Shown here: one piece after another, positions 1 through 6,674 of the stretch
Position numbering within the stretch: position 1 is the first letter of the stretch
Layout of the letters: the number at the start of each line of letters is the position of its first letter
IMG/VR virus record: IMGVR_UViG_3300031977_000073
Span: 1-22,461 of that record
From: a virus
Reading direction: 5' to 3' (one strand)
Length of the DNA stretch: 22,461 nucleotides
The notes under the pieces: model-generated
Seen by the model: the letters and a program-made list of their open reading frames with translations, nothing else
What the model was told of the DNA's origin: nothing
The model's database searches: none
Position numbers and translations under genes: made by a program

Positions 1-931
1 GATCTGAGCACCAGATGACGCTATCAGGAGCGGACTTAGGATTAACACTGGTGACGACAAGATCAGCCATCTTGAGTGGGAACTTTTCAGCATCACTGAG
101 GCTTGTGTCAAGCATGAACTGCAACATGAAGTTGCTGCGTCCCATAGACGCTTCACGTTCGATAAGGTCTTCATGGTCAAATCTATCCGGGTCAGTTACG
201 CTCCACGGATCGGCACCTTGGTCGATGTCTTCCTGGAGCTGGGGAGCGATGAGTCCTTCGTAGCTGGATAGCTTACGAGGTACACGAGCAGGCCATACAA
301 AGGGGCGGTAGTTACGTTCTGCAAGTTTACGATAGATAGTAAAAACTGTTTGTGGCGTACCAAGGTACATAATCCTACTATCCTCTTTTGGTGTAAGGAT
401 AGATTCTGCCTCAGTACAGAGTTGTAAAAGTTTCTCCCTCATCAGCTCAGTCATGCTGTTTCCGGGAACCTCAATGTCGTCCAGGATCATCAAATCTGCA
501 CGGCTACCCGTGAGCTGACCGGTGATACCAACGGACTTAACGGAGGGGGCTTGGTGGGGTGGGCACTTAATGTCAAAAGAAATACGAGACCACCGAGCCG
601 AATCATCAGCGGGTTGCATATGATTCAGCCAGGGAGTCTCGATAATCAGCTTCTGAAGAAAGATAGACATGTTGTCTGCACGCTCTTTGGAAGCGGAGAT
701 AATCATGATCTTCTTTTCGTTGTCTTTAAAAAGAGTCCAAAGGACAAAAGCGCCAGTAATCCAAGATTTACCAACCCCACGAAACGCCTGAATCTGTAGA
801 CGTTTCGGTCCGTACTGTAGGTAGTCCGCAATAGCGTACTGAGCACGGGTAGGGGATGGTAGATCTAGTTGAGCCCACAAAGCCTGCAAAAATAGTTTGA
901 AATCTTCTTTAAGCAGGTCTAATGTGTTCAT
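1..931 (-). CDS. terL: Terminase large subunit, T7 gp19-like (3' part beyond window)
   Basis: The ATPase motor that packages concatemeric DNA into the prohead. The ATG at 931-929 opens a frame that stays open to the window edge, giving 310 complete residues. T7 gp19 is 586 residues, so the ATPase domain is present and most of the nuclease domain is missing. The Walker A loop is FRGVGKSW (residues 50-57). The Walker B segment is LMILDDIE (147-154), and a YLGTPQT coupling motif lies at 189-195; the surrounding segments closely resemble T7 gp19. The gene starts 3 nt after the TAA of the 476-aa gene, with a weak AGGT ahead of the ATG. The identification is firm; only the C-terminus cannot be judged. 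Confidence 0.96.
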   Translation of the reverse strand, partial: MNTLDLLKEDFKLFLQALWAQLDLPSPTRAQYAIADYLQYGPKRLQIQAFRGVGKSWITGAFVLWTLFKDNEKKIMIISASKERADNMSIFLQKLIIETPWLNHMQPADDSARWSRISFDIKCPPHQAPSVKSVGITGQLTGSRADLMILDDIEVPGNSMTELMREKLLQLCTEAESILTPKEDSRIMYLGTPQTVFTIYRKLAERNYRPFVWPARVPRKLSSYEGLIAPQLQEDIDQGADPWSVTDPDRFDHEDLIEREASMGRSNFMLQFMLDTSLSDAEKFPLKMADLVVTSVNPKSAPDSVIWCSD

Positions 932-934
932 AAA

Positions 935-2365
935 TTACCTAGGTTTACGCGGGTCTTGTAGTGCAGCATATCGCTGTTTAAAATCTATAAGTTCTTGACC
1001 CTTTAAAGTGTTAATAGTTTTGTTGTACCACCAATCTTGTACTTTGTAAGCAATGTCCCGGCTAGGTACTGCAATCTCTTGCAAATACCTGTCGTAAGCT
1101 TGCATCAATTCGTCAACATTAGTGACTTTATCTAGACCGTAATCTTTGATAATTCTAGCTTTAGTACGACCACCAAACTCCAATCCAGCCATGTCTAAAA
1201 TTTTATGCAAAGCCATGGGGTCTTTTTGAGCAACGGTGTGCGTAATTTCACCCATGTCAAGCAGGTTTTTAATAACATTACCCGGATAAAGTTCGTATTT
1301 TTCTGGCCAAACAAAGAAGTTTACCAAATCATCTTTATTGCCTACACCCGTGTCAATTAGCTTTAACAGTGTATCGACAAAAGGTTTAGTTTCAGCTTTA
1401 GCCAAAACGTGATGCTGTTGAGCAGGTTTAGTGACATCATAAGGATCAACTCTACCAAACTCTTCTTCTAATTTACTAAGAACACCTCTTTGACCTGCAC
1501 GTTCTTGCCGATAGGCTTGAGACACCCGTAAATCAGTTAGATATGCTTCAGGGTTAGCTTCATCATAAGGGAAAGTTGACATAACACCTTTTTCGTGTTT
1601 GCCAATTTTTGCCAACGCTTTTTTCAAACGTTCAGCGTTTACTTCACCAGATGCATAAGCTGCTTTAAGGTCAGCTTTAACTTCTTCATAAATAGCACGC
1701 CTACGTTCAAACGTTTCAACAGCAGGTTTAAATTGAGGTGACTCTGCTGAACCAAGACCTGCTTTAGGTGAAGTCCATTCAGGTGAAGTAGTAGACATAA
1801 ACACGCTGCCACCTTGAATCCTAGGTTTAGATATAGGAGGCGTAAGTGCAGCACCAGCCACAGCGGGGGCCAAACCCGTAGGAGGTGTTATTACATCATC
1901 AGCTAAACCTTTAACAGCTGTTTTAACAGTTTGGCGTAAACCTTTGCTAGCTAATGCTGATGCACCACCAGTAGCTACGTCAGTTATCAGAAAAGGATCA
2001 GTTAAAGAAACAGGTAAGCCAGTTGCAGCGGCAATATTTTCTGCAGCTGTTTGTGGTAATTGTGCAACTTCAGTAATTTTTTGTTGAACAGGTTGAGGCG
2101 CAGATTGAAAAGCTAATGAAATGCCACCACCTATCGAACGCAATGTCGGACCAATTATCGGATCATTCTGATAAAAATCTGTAGCAGCTTGAACAAGCGG
2201 TTTAGTTATAGGTGAAACTAACCGATCAATTTGTTGTTGGGCTGGATTTAACTTACCTTGAACATAAAGTTTATCAAAACTTTCTTGAGATTGCCAGCCG
2301 TAGTTTTCACCAGCCCAACGTTTACCTGTTTTTCTATCTTCTAAACCAATCTCATAGTCGTTCAT
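935..2365 (-). CDS. Uncharacterised 476-aa protein with possible divergent HNH-like motif
   Basis: I do not recognise this as a named family. The N-terminal 210 residues are Ala/Pro/Thr-rich with hydrophobic stretches (for example residues 70-86 and 162-176) and read as poorly ordered. Residues 215-260 are charged and probably helical. Residues 315-390 are the most distinctive: a QQHH pair (H318, H319), then PGN (N363), KNLLDM (N367), TH (H376) and LH (H387). That order of His-His, Asn and His recalls degenerate HNH/beta-beta-alpha-metal nucleases, but the assignment is inference. The start ATG overlaps the HNH gene's stop by 4 nt (ATGA), and no Shine-Dalgarno is visible. It sits directly before terL. 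By eye it is more A/T-rich than the fibre genes. It could instead be a virion or packaging accessory protein. Confidence 0.85.
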   Translation of the reverse strand: MNDYEIGLEDRKTGKRWAGENYGWQSQESFDKLYVQGKLNPAQQQIDRLVSPITKPLVQAATDFYQNDPIIGPTLRSIGGGISLAFQSAPQPVQQKITEVAQLPQTAAENIAAATGLPVSLTDPFLITDVATGGASALASKGLRQTVKTAVKGLADDVITPPTGLAPAVAGAALTPPISKPRIQGGSVFMSTTSPEWTSPKAGLGSAESPQFKPAVETFERRRAIYEEVKADLKAAYASGEVNAERLKKALAKIGKHEKGVMSTFPYDEANPEAYLTDLRVSQAYRQERAGQRGVLSKLEEEFGRVDPYDVTKPAQQHHVLAKAETKPFVDTLLKLIDTGVGNKDDLVNFFVWPEKYELYPGNVIKNLLDMGEITHTVAQKDPMALHKILDMAGLEFGGRTKARIIKDYGLDKVTNVDELMQAYDRYLQEIAVPSRDIAYKVQDWWYNKTINTLKGQELIDFKQRYAALQDPRKPR

Positions 2366-2688
2366 TTGATGTGCGATAAAATAAGTTGTTCTCTAGGCGT
2401 AGTGCCAAAAGTCTGCCTCATCCAAGTGAGCCAGTTATTCGTTCCTTTGTTCTGATTACATTTCCTGCAGGATGGAACCAAATTTCGCGTGATCGTCTGT
2501 CCTCCATAAAAACGAGGTACAACATGATCAAGAGTAAGTTCGTGTAATTCATAAGTTTCTCCACAATAGACACATTGACAGTTGAAGTGTTCCTTAATGG
2601 CACGTCGCCATAGCCGTTTCGCTTCAGGGCTAGTCATGGTTATTAGATTTTGCAGGTAGTGATCAGGACTGGGGAGCAGCGGGGTCAT
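2362..2688 (-). CDS. HNH endonuclease
   Basis: A small DNA endonuclease of 108 residues. It has a CVYC knuckle (C39, C42), the catalytic segment LTLDHVVPRFYGG (D54, H55), and NLVPSCRKCNQNKG with N69, a second Cys pair (C74, C77) and N78 in the third catalytic position. This is the standard zinc-supported HNH layout. The gene overlaps the basic-protein gene upstream and the 476-aa gene downstream by 4 nt each (ATGA), so it is translated as part of the operon. HNH proteins beside terminase genes can assist cos cleavage in other phages, while free-standing ones in T7-like phages are often homing nucleases. The sequence does not decide between these roles. Confidence 0.93.
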   Translation of the reverse strand: MTPLLPSPDHYLQNLITMTSPEAKRLWRRAIKEHFNCQCVYCGETYELHELTLDHVVPRFYGGQTITRNLVPSCRKCNQNKGTNNWLTWMRQTFGTTPREQLILSHIK

Positions 2689-2924
2689 GCTTTCTTGCCT
2701 TTACGGGCTCTATTTTTAGATGCAATTTCAAGGGTTGTAGATCCATCCTTTTTGTGGGATACATCTTTACCATCTCCATTGCCATAGGTGCCACGTTTCC
2801 GATTCTCTTTGTTTAGTTCGGTACGTTTTCGTATTTGCAAAGAACTACTATCATACTTTTTTTGGTATGATTTGTAGTTACCGTTAGCGTACTTAGGACC
2901 GCTGTACTTAGACTTTCGGGCCAT
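2685..2924 (-). CDS. Small basic conserved phage protein
   Basis: 79 residues, rich in Lys, Arg, Asn, Ser and Gly, with no hydrophobic core. It opens with MARKSKYSGPKYANG and ends with SKNRARKGKKA. I recognise this pattern (SKYSGPKYANGNYKSY near the start, YGNGDGKD in the middle, a basic SKNRA tail) from other cyanophage genomes, where it is left as hypothetical. High net positive charge suggests nucleic-acid or capsid-interior binding, but that is inference. A GGAG element lies 7 nt upstream of the ATG. The gene begins inside the last 17 nt of the small terminase gene and ends in an ATGA overlap with the HNH gene. Confidence 0.85.
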   Translation of the reverse strand: MARKSKYSGPKYANGNYKSYQKKYDSSSLQIRKRTELNKENRKRGTYGNGDGKDVSHKKDGSTTLEIASKNRARKGKKA

Positions 2925-3153
2925 ACAATCTCCGCTGTACTAGTTCTGGATCAATAGTAGGCAAGACACTTGCCAGTTTGTCTAGTTGGTTACCCTCAAG
3001 GGCAACACCACTAATGTCGTTTTTGGCGAGCCAGTCACACGCAGCTTTAAGATCCTGCGTAGAGGCTTCACCGGATTTGATACGATTGAGGAACTCAGTA
3101 GTTACGAGATTGTGAAGCTCGTTAAACTGGTCCTCAGTAGCCTTTTTCTTCAT
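2908..3153 (-). CDS. terS: Terminase small subunit / DNA maturase A (gp18-like)
   Basis: Recognises phage DNA and loads the large terminase. The protein has 81 residues, against 89 for T7 gp18. It is predominantly helical: the charged MKKKATEDQFNELHNLVTTE opening is followed by FLNRIKSG and a second helical stretch ending in CDWLAKNDISG. This resembles the small maturases of cyanobacterial podoviruses, where ATEEQ, LIKRIKDG and FLKDNGI-like segments occur in the same order. The position between the fibre/lysis-type genes and terL agrees with T7. The start lies 20 nt inside the upstream exported-protein gene, and no clear Shine-Dalgarno is present. Identity rests on similarity by memory plus gene order. 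Confidence 0.8.
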   Translation of the reverse strand: MKKKATEDQFNELHNLVTTEFLNRIKSGEASTQDLKAACDWLAKNDISGVALEGNQLDKLASVLPTIDPELVQRRLYGPKV

Positions 3154-3784
3154 TTGTCAAAGACACAATAGGTACAATGTCGTGACACAATACCTCTACC
3201 CGAGATCCAGGTCGGAAAGTAAATCCAGCCTTCATGATCTCAGTACACTTCAAAGCTCTCACAAGCTCATAGTCCAACCGTAGCTTTTCTTCGTGTCGTC
3301 TAGCGATAGCTTTACACTGCTCAATCATCCCACCGTCAAGCGGTACAGAAAAGTTGAGCTGTGCACCGTAGTTATTATTACGGGTGTAGCCTTGAGGCAA
3401 CGTATCGTTCCCCATGTAAAATGGAGAGAACGTCATTGTTGTACCGTTACAAGAATTACCCCCAGTAAACTGCTGTCTACTAGGGGCACCGTTATTCTGG
3501 AATTGTACAGCTTGATTTGTTACGTTACCTGTAGCAGCCGCAATAGGTGATGCATTGTTACTAACTGTTGGTTCTTCTGCTTTAACCGGAGTTACTGCGA
3601 GAAGACAGAAAGCGAGGTAGTAGTAGAGGTAGTTTCGATGTCGCGGGTGATGTCGATTGTTTCGATGATTCCCGCTGCTCGTGTCACAGTCTCCAGTTGA
3701 AACTGTTCGCCAGCTGTGGTCACCGACCAAGTAGTTGAGGAATCGGTGATGTCCCCACTTGGGGTTACGTTTGTTCCAGACCAT
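3134..3784 (-). CDS. Exported protein with internal signal-peptide-like segment; start uncertain
   Basis: From the only ATG in frame (3784) this is 216 residues. Its first ~50 residues are read out of frame through the preceding Thr-rich gene and look non-native (His/Arg/Asn-rich). A typical signal-peptide core, LYYYLAFCLLAVTPVKA, follows at residues 53-69, with predicted cleavage before EE. The mature part is Asn/Gly-rich, then has a charged segment (EQCKAIARRHEEKLRLDYE, 154-172) and four Cys residues. I recall similar mature regions in other cyanophages, without known function. No ATG, GTG or TTG lies just ahead of the signal core; the nearest is TTG at 3730. The true start, or expression by frameshift from the upstream gene, is therefore unresolved. 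It sits where T7 carries lysis-related genes. Confidence 0.7.
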   Translation of the reverse strand: MVWNKRNPKWGHHRFLNYLVGDHSWRTVSTGDCDTSSGNHRNNRHHPRHRNYLYYYLAFCLLAVTPVKAEEPTVSNNASPIAAATGNVTNQAVQFQNNGAPSRQQFTGGNSCNGTTMTFSPFYMGNDTLPQGYTRNNNYGAQLNFSVPLDGGMIEQCKAIARRHEEKLRLDYELVRALKCTEIMKAGFTFRPGSRVEVLCHDIVPIVSLTNEEKGY

Positions 3785-3942
3785 GATGAGTATGCACCAC
3801 CGTAAACCTCAGTTGCAATGGTCTCAGTGATGGTTTGTGTGGTGGTAGTAGTGGATTGCATTGACCCCTGGGTAAACTGTGGGGTAACAGTTTGAGCTGC
3901 TGCAGGGGAAGCCAACAACAGCAGTAGAAGTAGTTTCTTCAT
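3592..3942 (-). CDS. Secreted Thr-rich phage protein
   Basis: 116 residues. A clear Sec signal peptide (MKKLLLLLLLASPAAA) is cut after AAA/AQT; there is no lipobox Cys. The mature protein is about one-third Thr/Ser. It ends with TVTRAAGIIETIDITRDIETT and a SLSVFSQ tail, a pattern I recognise from other cyanophage genomes, where it has no assigned role. GGAG lies 8 nt before the ATG, and the start overlaps the preceding gene by 4 nt (ATGA). Its 3' half overlaps the next exported gene in a different frame. It may act in the periplasm during lysis or on the virion surface; the sequence does not say which. Confidence 0.85.
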   Translation of the reverse strand: MKKLLLLLLLASPAAAQTVTPQFTQGSMQSTTTTTQTITETIATEVYGGAYSSWSGTNVTPSGDITDSSTTWSVTTAGEQFQLETVTRAAGIIETIDITRDIETTSTTTSLSVFSQ

Positions 3943-4151
3943 TTAGGTGGCTCCGAAGTTTTCTTGGTGTCCATTCGGCTGATCCCGTACGATGCTAACG
4001 TGCCAGACAGCAGCGAAGCTACGAACGTGGGATCCATCTTTTGCAGCATTCCCATGTAGGAAGCTGTCAGTACACCAGCACTCCACACGAGCACAAGTGC
4101 CTTAACGATTTCGCTAAAGAACTCATTCAGGAAGCTCTTCGTTTTGTGCAT
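3939..4151 (-). CDS. Small membrane protein, holin candidate
   Basis: 70 residues with two hydrophobic segments: EIVKALVLVWSAGVLTASYMGML (14-36) and PTFVASLLSGTLASYGI (41-57). A charged N-terminus (MHKTKSF) precedes them and a basic, Pro-containing tail (KKTSEPPK) follows. Size and layout fit a class II-like holin. The position between the fibre genes and the small terminase is that of T7 gene 17.5, which is the holin. No sequence motif proves the function, and small membrane proteins of other kinds are common in phages. The start lies 29 nt inside the Pro-rich gene, in the +1 frame, following an A-rich stretch. Confidence 0.75.
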   Translation of the reverse strand: MHKTKSFLNEFFSEIVKALVLVWSAGVLTASYMGMLQKMDPTFVASLLSGTLASYGISRMDTKKTSEPPK

Positions 4152-4581
4152 TTTTCTTTTTCTTGGTTAGCAGTTTCTTGATAATTGGTTTCAAGACGCT
4201 AACTGTCCGTTTAAAGACTGCAGTAGCTGTAAGGGTGGCTGCAACTGAGACAGTAGCTGTCGTTGTAGCCGTAGCTAAGATTTCGTTACTCGGTAGTGGA
4301 ACAGTAAAATCTGTACCCGGTACGTCAACGTAACGAACTTGTGAAGGTATTGGGGGTGGTTTAGGGGGTGGAGGAGTCACTGGTTTAGGCTTCTCCTCCT
4401 TCTTTTCGTCCGATTGTGTTGTACCCTTCACACCCGGAGGCGGTCGAAGGTCGTTAGGAGGCACTACAAGCGGTTTGTAGGTGGGTAAAGTGGCTCGTGG
4501 TACCTCCAGTACCGGACGGGGTAGTAAAGGCGCCTCAGGGAGCCGTAGAACCGGCAGTACCGGCGGTGCTCCCAAGTCCAT
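4123..4581 (-). CDS. Proline-rich protein with one membrane segment
   Basis: 152 residues. Residues 1-50 are Pro/Leu-rich (MDLGAPPVLPVLRLPEAPLL at the start). Residues 57-67 are strongly charged (SDEKKEEKPKP). Residues 69-79 are nearly pure Pro/Lys, with PPPP and PPP runs. A Thr/Ala-rich hydrophobic stretch (101-123) could cross a membrane and is followed by a basic tail with four consecutive Lys. A soluble rod followed by a membrane anchor would suit an envelope-spanning or virion-surface role, but no family is recognised with confidence. It is coupled to the 53-aa gene by a TAATG overlap and ends inside the holin-like gene. Confidence 0.82.
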   Translation of the reverse strand: MDLGAPPVLPVLRLPEAPLLPRPVLEVPRATLPTYKPLVVPPNDLRPPPGVKGTTQSDEKKEEKPKPVTPPPPKPPPIPSQVRYVDVPGTDFTVPLPSNEILATATTTATVSVAATLTATAVFKRTVSVLKPIIKKLLTKKKKNAQNEELPE

Positions 4582-4742
4582 TACTTATCACCGAAAAGAC
4601 CACGCTCGATAAAATCAACGGCTTGGTCATCAACAGTGTTATCAGATTGCTCAGCCAGTTTGCGGAGCAGGTCAACAATCAATCGCTTCACTTTGTCGCT
4701 GTTAAGGAACGACATAAGAACGGGACGGATAAGTGCAATCAT
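4581..4742 (-). CDS. Small conserved helical protein (53 aa)
   Basis: An intact frame from ATG at 4742-4740 to TAA at 4583-4581. It encodes 53 residues starting MIALIRPVLMSF and ending ERGLFGDK. The N-terminus is hydrophobic; the centre (DKVKRLIVDLLRKLAEQ) is an amphipathic helix, followed by an acidic VDDQAVDFI segment. I recall short cyanophage proteins with the same IRPV...KVK..LVDLL...DN.VDD pattern, function unknown. The stop overlaps the next start (TAATG), which supports translation. The frame stays open upstream for 8 residues without a start codon (NPYFFRT), so the ATG is the only usable start. No strong ribosome site is seen. Confidence 0.78.
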   Translation of the reverse strand: MIALIRPVLMSFLNSDKVKRLIVDLLRKLAEQSDNTVDDQAVDFIERGLFGDK

Positions 4743-4762
4743 TGTTCTAAAGAAGTAAGGGT

Positions 4763-5020
4763 TTACGGGTTGCTATTTTCCTGCGCCTCAAGCATTGCCT
4801 GATAAGCAGCAACGACCTCATCGGTCCAAAGCGCCGTGGCAACTGCCTGCATTTCGGCGCACTCGCCGGTCATATCTTCGCCAGGTGTTTTGCAGTGGCG
4901 GTGATAAGTGCGTCCCACTTCAACACCATCCTTTTCAACAATGTCCGCACGGCGGCATTGCAGGATGTTGTACGGGGGAATAATTTCAATTTTGTGTTCG
5001 TGGCGTTCAGTAAAAGCCAT
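4763..5020 (-). CDS. Conserved hypothetical protein downstream of fibre genes
   Basis: 85 residues from the ATG at 5020; an earlier ATG at 5029 would add three residues. A GGAGG at 5030-5034 abuts the earlier ATG but sits 9 nt before the one at 5020, so the latter is preferred. The protein begins MAFTERHEHKIEIIPP, then has ADIVEKDGVEVGRTYHRH and a C-terminal helix of the WTDEVVAAYQAMLEAQ type. I recognise this layout (KIEV..., VVE.DGVEI.R..HRH...TPG.D, W...VI.AYQ) as a small protein common in cyanophage tail-gene clusters. No function is established, and nothing points to a membrane or export. Confidence 0.85.
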   Translation of the reverse strand: MAFTERHEHKIEIIPPYNILQCRRADIVEKDGVEVGRTYHRHCKTPGEDMTGECAEMQAVATALWTDEVVAAYQAMLEAQENSNP

Positions 5021-5083
5021 TAGGGTCATCCTCCAGATGAAACGGGTTTAGGCGTAGTTTTTAGCCGTTGCGGGCTTGCGATT
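5021..5083 (-). other. Longest intergenic gap; no clear regulatory element
   Basis: About 60 nt separate the short fibre gene from the 85-aa gene, the only real gap in the window. On the minus strand it contains a 4-bp stem (AGCC/GGCT, 5063-5066 with 5073-5076, loop of 6), then AAAAA, and the GGAGG of the next gene. The stem is too weak and lacks a U-run on the transcribed strand, so it is not called a terminator. I do not recognise a phage RNA-polymerase promoter in it. Confidence 0.4.
5030..5034 (-). promoter_or_regulatory. Ribosome binding site deciding the start at 5020
   Basis: GGAGG on the minus strand lies directly against an ATG at 5029 and 9 nt ahead of the ATG at 5020. Normal spacing selects 5020. 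Confidence 0.75.
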
Positions 5084-5701
5084 TTAAACGTGATAGGAAC
5101 AACTAATGATAACCTGAGCCGCTGAATCATATGTACCGTTTTTCTGTGAACCGCCACCAGTTGGCTCTTCTTTTAAAATAATAGTGGTTTTACTGTTTTC
5201 AGTTCTTCCTACAAGTATATGATTGGCACTAGTAGTAATAGTTGAATCAGAAACCGAAATTGCATAAAATCGGTTGCCTGAAGCTGCGGCAAAAGGCAAT
5301 CCGGTTATCTGCATTGCACCAGATCCGGTGCCGCTACTCCATTGTAGAAAAGCTTGAATAGTTACTAGCCTTCCTACCTTTGTATAAGTGCCAACGGCAC
5401 TGGCATAAGTAGCCGTACCACCAGTTGTGGTGCCCTGGATTCCGGGGGTAAATGTTCCCTCTTCATAATCATCCAGCAACTCGCTGGTCATTCCAGAAGC
5501 GTTGCCTGCTGCTGAGAAATCAATACCGTTGCCGCTGCTCAGGACAACATTGCCGCTGGTGACAGTCAGATCGCCCGTGCAACCAATCGTTCCACCAGCC
5601 GTAAAGTTATTGGCAGTGGTAACGTTATTGGAGCTGTCCAGCGCGATGTTGTTAGACGTTGCGCTTTCGTGGCGCAGATTGGTAACCTTGATCGTAGACA
5701 T
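5084..5701 (-). CDS. Short tail fibre / adhesin protein
   Basis: 205 residues. It opens MSTIKVTNLRHESATSNNIALDS, followed by short Asn/Thr/Gly-rich beta repeats (AGGTIGCTGDLTVTSGNVVL). A SELLDDYEEGTFTPGI segment at about 73-89 joins the shaft to a C-terminal beta-rich domain (YTKVGRLVTIQAFLQW onward). I recognise the SELLDDYEEGTFTP linker and the opening motif from cyanophage tail-fibre-type proteins. It is probably a receptor-binding or decoration fibre in trimeric form, by analogy. The start overlaps the preceding stop (TGATG), and AAGGAGG lies 9 nt upstream. The C-terminal domain's ligand cannot be read from the sequence. Confidence 0.85.
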   Translation of the reverse strand: MSTIKVTNLRHESATSNNIALDSSNNVTTANNFTAGGTIGCTGDLTVTSGNVVLSSGNGIDFSAAGNASGMTSELLDDYEEGTFTPGIQGTTTGGTATYASAVGTYTKVGRLVTIQAFLQWSSGTGSGAMQITGLPFAAASGNRFYAISVSDSTITTSANHILVGRTENSKTTIILKEEPTGGGSQKNGTYDSAAQVIISCSYHV

Positions 5702-6054
5702 CAGCTGGCACCTCCTTCAGCGGGATACGGGAAACGTGCTTTGATTTCAGCGACCTTTGCGGTCCATTCGTCGGTGGTAGCTTCACCACGTTGTGCTTTG
5801 AAGAAGAGAGGGTCAGATTCTGCGGCGTAGGCAGCGGCGCGGTTGCGTTCAGCTTTTGCACGAGCTTTGCGAGCAAGGTATGCTGACTCGTCAACTGCAT
5901 CAAGCTCAGCTTCGGTAGGTTGGGTAAGAGTCGAATGGTCCCAAGTTTTAATGTAATCACCAGAACCTGAATTTTCTAAAACAATACCTTCCCAATCAGC
6001 TCTAGTTTTAAGCTGTGGATAGATACTTTCAATTTTTTGTGATAATGATAACAT
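5701..6054 (-). CDS. Small fibre-associated protein, XkdW/assembly-like
   Basis: 117 residues. The N-terminal half (DWEGIVLENSGSGDYIKTWD then QPTEAELDAV, about 21-53) resembles the short phage proteins with a W....QPTEEEL pattern, such as the XkdW group. A charged Ala/Arg helix follows (ARKARAKAERNRAAAYAAESD, 61-81). The end, FKAQRGEATTDEWTAKVAEIKARFPYP, is a tail I recognise from cyanophage fibre clusters. Lying between two fibre genes, it may be a fibre chaperone or a small tail protein; this is inference from position. GGGAGG lies 7 nt before the ATG, and the stop overlaps the next start (TGATG). Confidence 0.82.
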   Translation of the reverse strand: MLSLSQKIESIYPQLKTRADWEGIVLENSGSGDYIKTWDHSTLTQPTEAELDAVDESAYLARKARAKAERNRAAAYAAESDPLFFKAQRGEATTDEWTAKVAEIKARFPYPAEGGAS

Positions 6055-6056
6055 TA

Positions 6057-6674
6057 TTAAGCCTCCCTAATTAAAGCACCCCAAAATCCGCTCCGCATCC
6101 CAGCTCGGAAATTGAGAGTTTCAGAATCACTGTCAAAATAATAATAAGTTGCGTCAAAATAATCCGTACTGCCATTAGCGTAGAGAATACCTGAACAGTT
6201 TATACCGCTATAACCGCCATAACCTAGTCTTCCGTCTAAATTAGCTAACACAGTCGACCCATTTTTGCGGATGTTAATTCCGGTTTCAAGGTAATCACCG
6301 GCTGTATTTGCTACTGTTCCTACCGCCGCAAGGAAATAATACCCTGCAACAGTTGGTGTAAACCGGTAGGTTGACGTGTTATAACAATTGTCTGTATCAA
6401 ATTCTTCTTGATTAAATTGTATAACCGCTTCTGTGTTGTGACTAATGTCGTAATTAGCGGATCGGCTAGCATAAAATGCTGGACCATCAGCAGTCATGCC
6501 ACTTGTGACCGTCTGCCAACTCAACGTGCCACTACCATTCGTCTGCAGGTATTGACCGCTAGACCCCGCGCTAGTCGGCAGGGTCAGGGTAACGTCAGTT
6601 CCAGACGGACTAGTGTCAGCAGGAGCGTCGATAGATACGGAGCCGTTAGTGGATCCGTTTAGTTTAAGTGTCAT
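6057..6674 (-). CDS. Fibre protein with C1q/TNF-like C-terminal domain
   Basis: 205 residues in two parts. Residues 1-56 form the short beta-repeat shaft start seen in many cyanophage fibres: MTLKLNGSTNGSVSIDAPAD, then a TLTLPTSAGSSGQYLQTNG segment and SWQTV. Residues 64-205 look like a C1q jelly roll: AFYASRSANYDIS at the first strand, YRFTPTVAGYYFLAAVG in the centre (103-119), INIRKNGSTV, and FWGALI as the last strand. C1q-like heads are trimeric ligand-binding knobs, so this is probably a host-surface adhesin. AAGGAGG (6684-6690) lies 9 nt upstream and the start overlaps the S74 gene's TAA (TAATG). The C1q call is by eye. Confidence 0.85.
   Translation of the reverse strand: MTLKLNGSTNGSVSIDAPADTSPSGTDVTLTLPTSAGSSGQYLQTNGSGTLSWQTVTSGMTADGPAFYASRSANYDISHNTEAVIQFNQEEFDTDNCYNTSTYRFTPTVAGYYFLAAVGTVANTAGDYLETGINIRKNGSTVLANLDGRLGYGGYSGINCSGILYANGSTDYFDATYYYFDSDSETLNFRAGMRSGFWGALIREA

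Noticed and set aside
3134-3942. Calling the two exported genes Rz/Rz1 spanins
   Set aside because: The overlap and position resemble T7 spanins, but neither protein has a lipobox Cys and no clear inner-membrane spanin topology is seen.
4137-4165. A-rich run (AAGAAAAAGAAAAATG on the minus strand) as a frameshift site joining the Pro-rich and holin-like genes
   Set aside because: No in-frame X XXY YYZ heptamer is present (G precedes each AAA), and the holin-like gene is in the +1 frame with its own ATG. A simple overlap explains it.
5060-5080. Stem-loop in the 5021-5083 gap as a terminator
   Set aside because: The stem is only 4 bp and is followed on the transcribed strand by A residues, not U.
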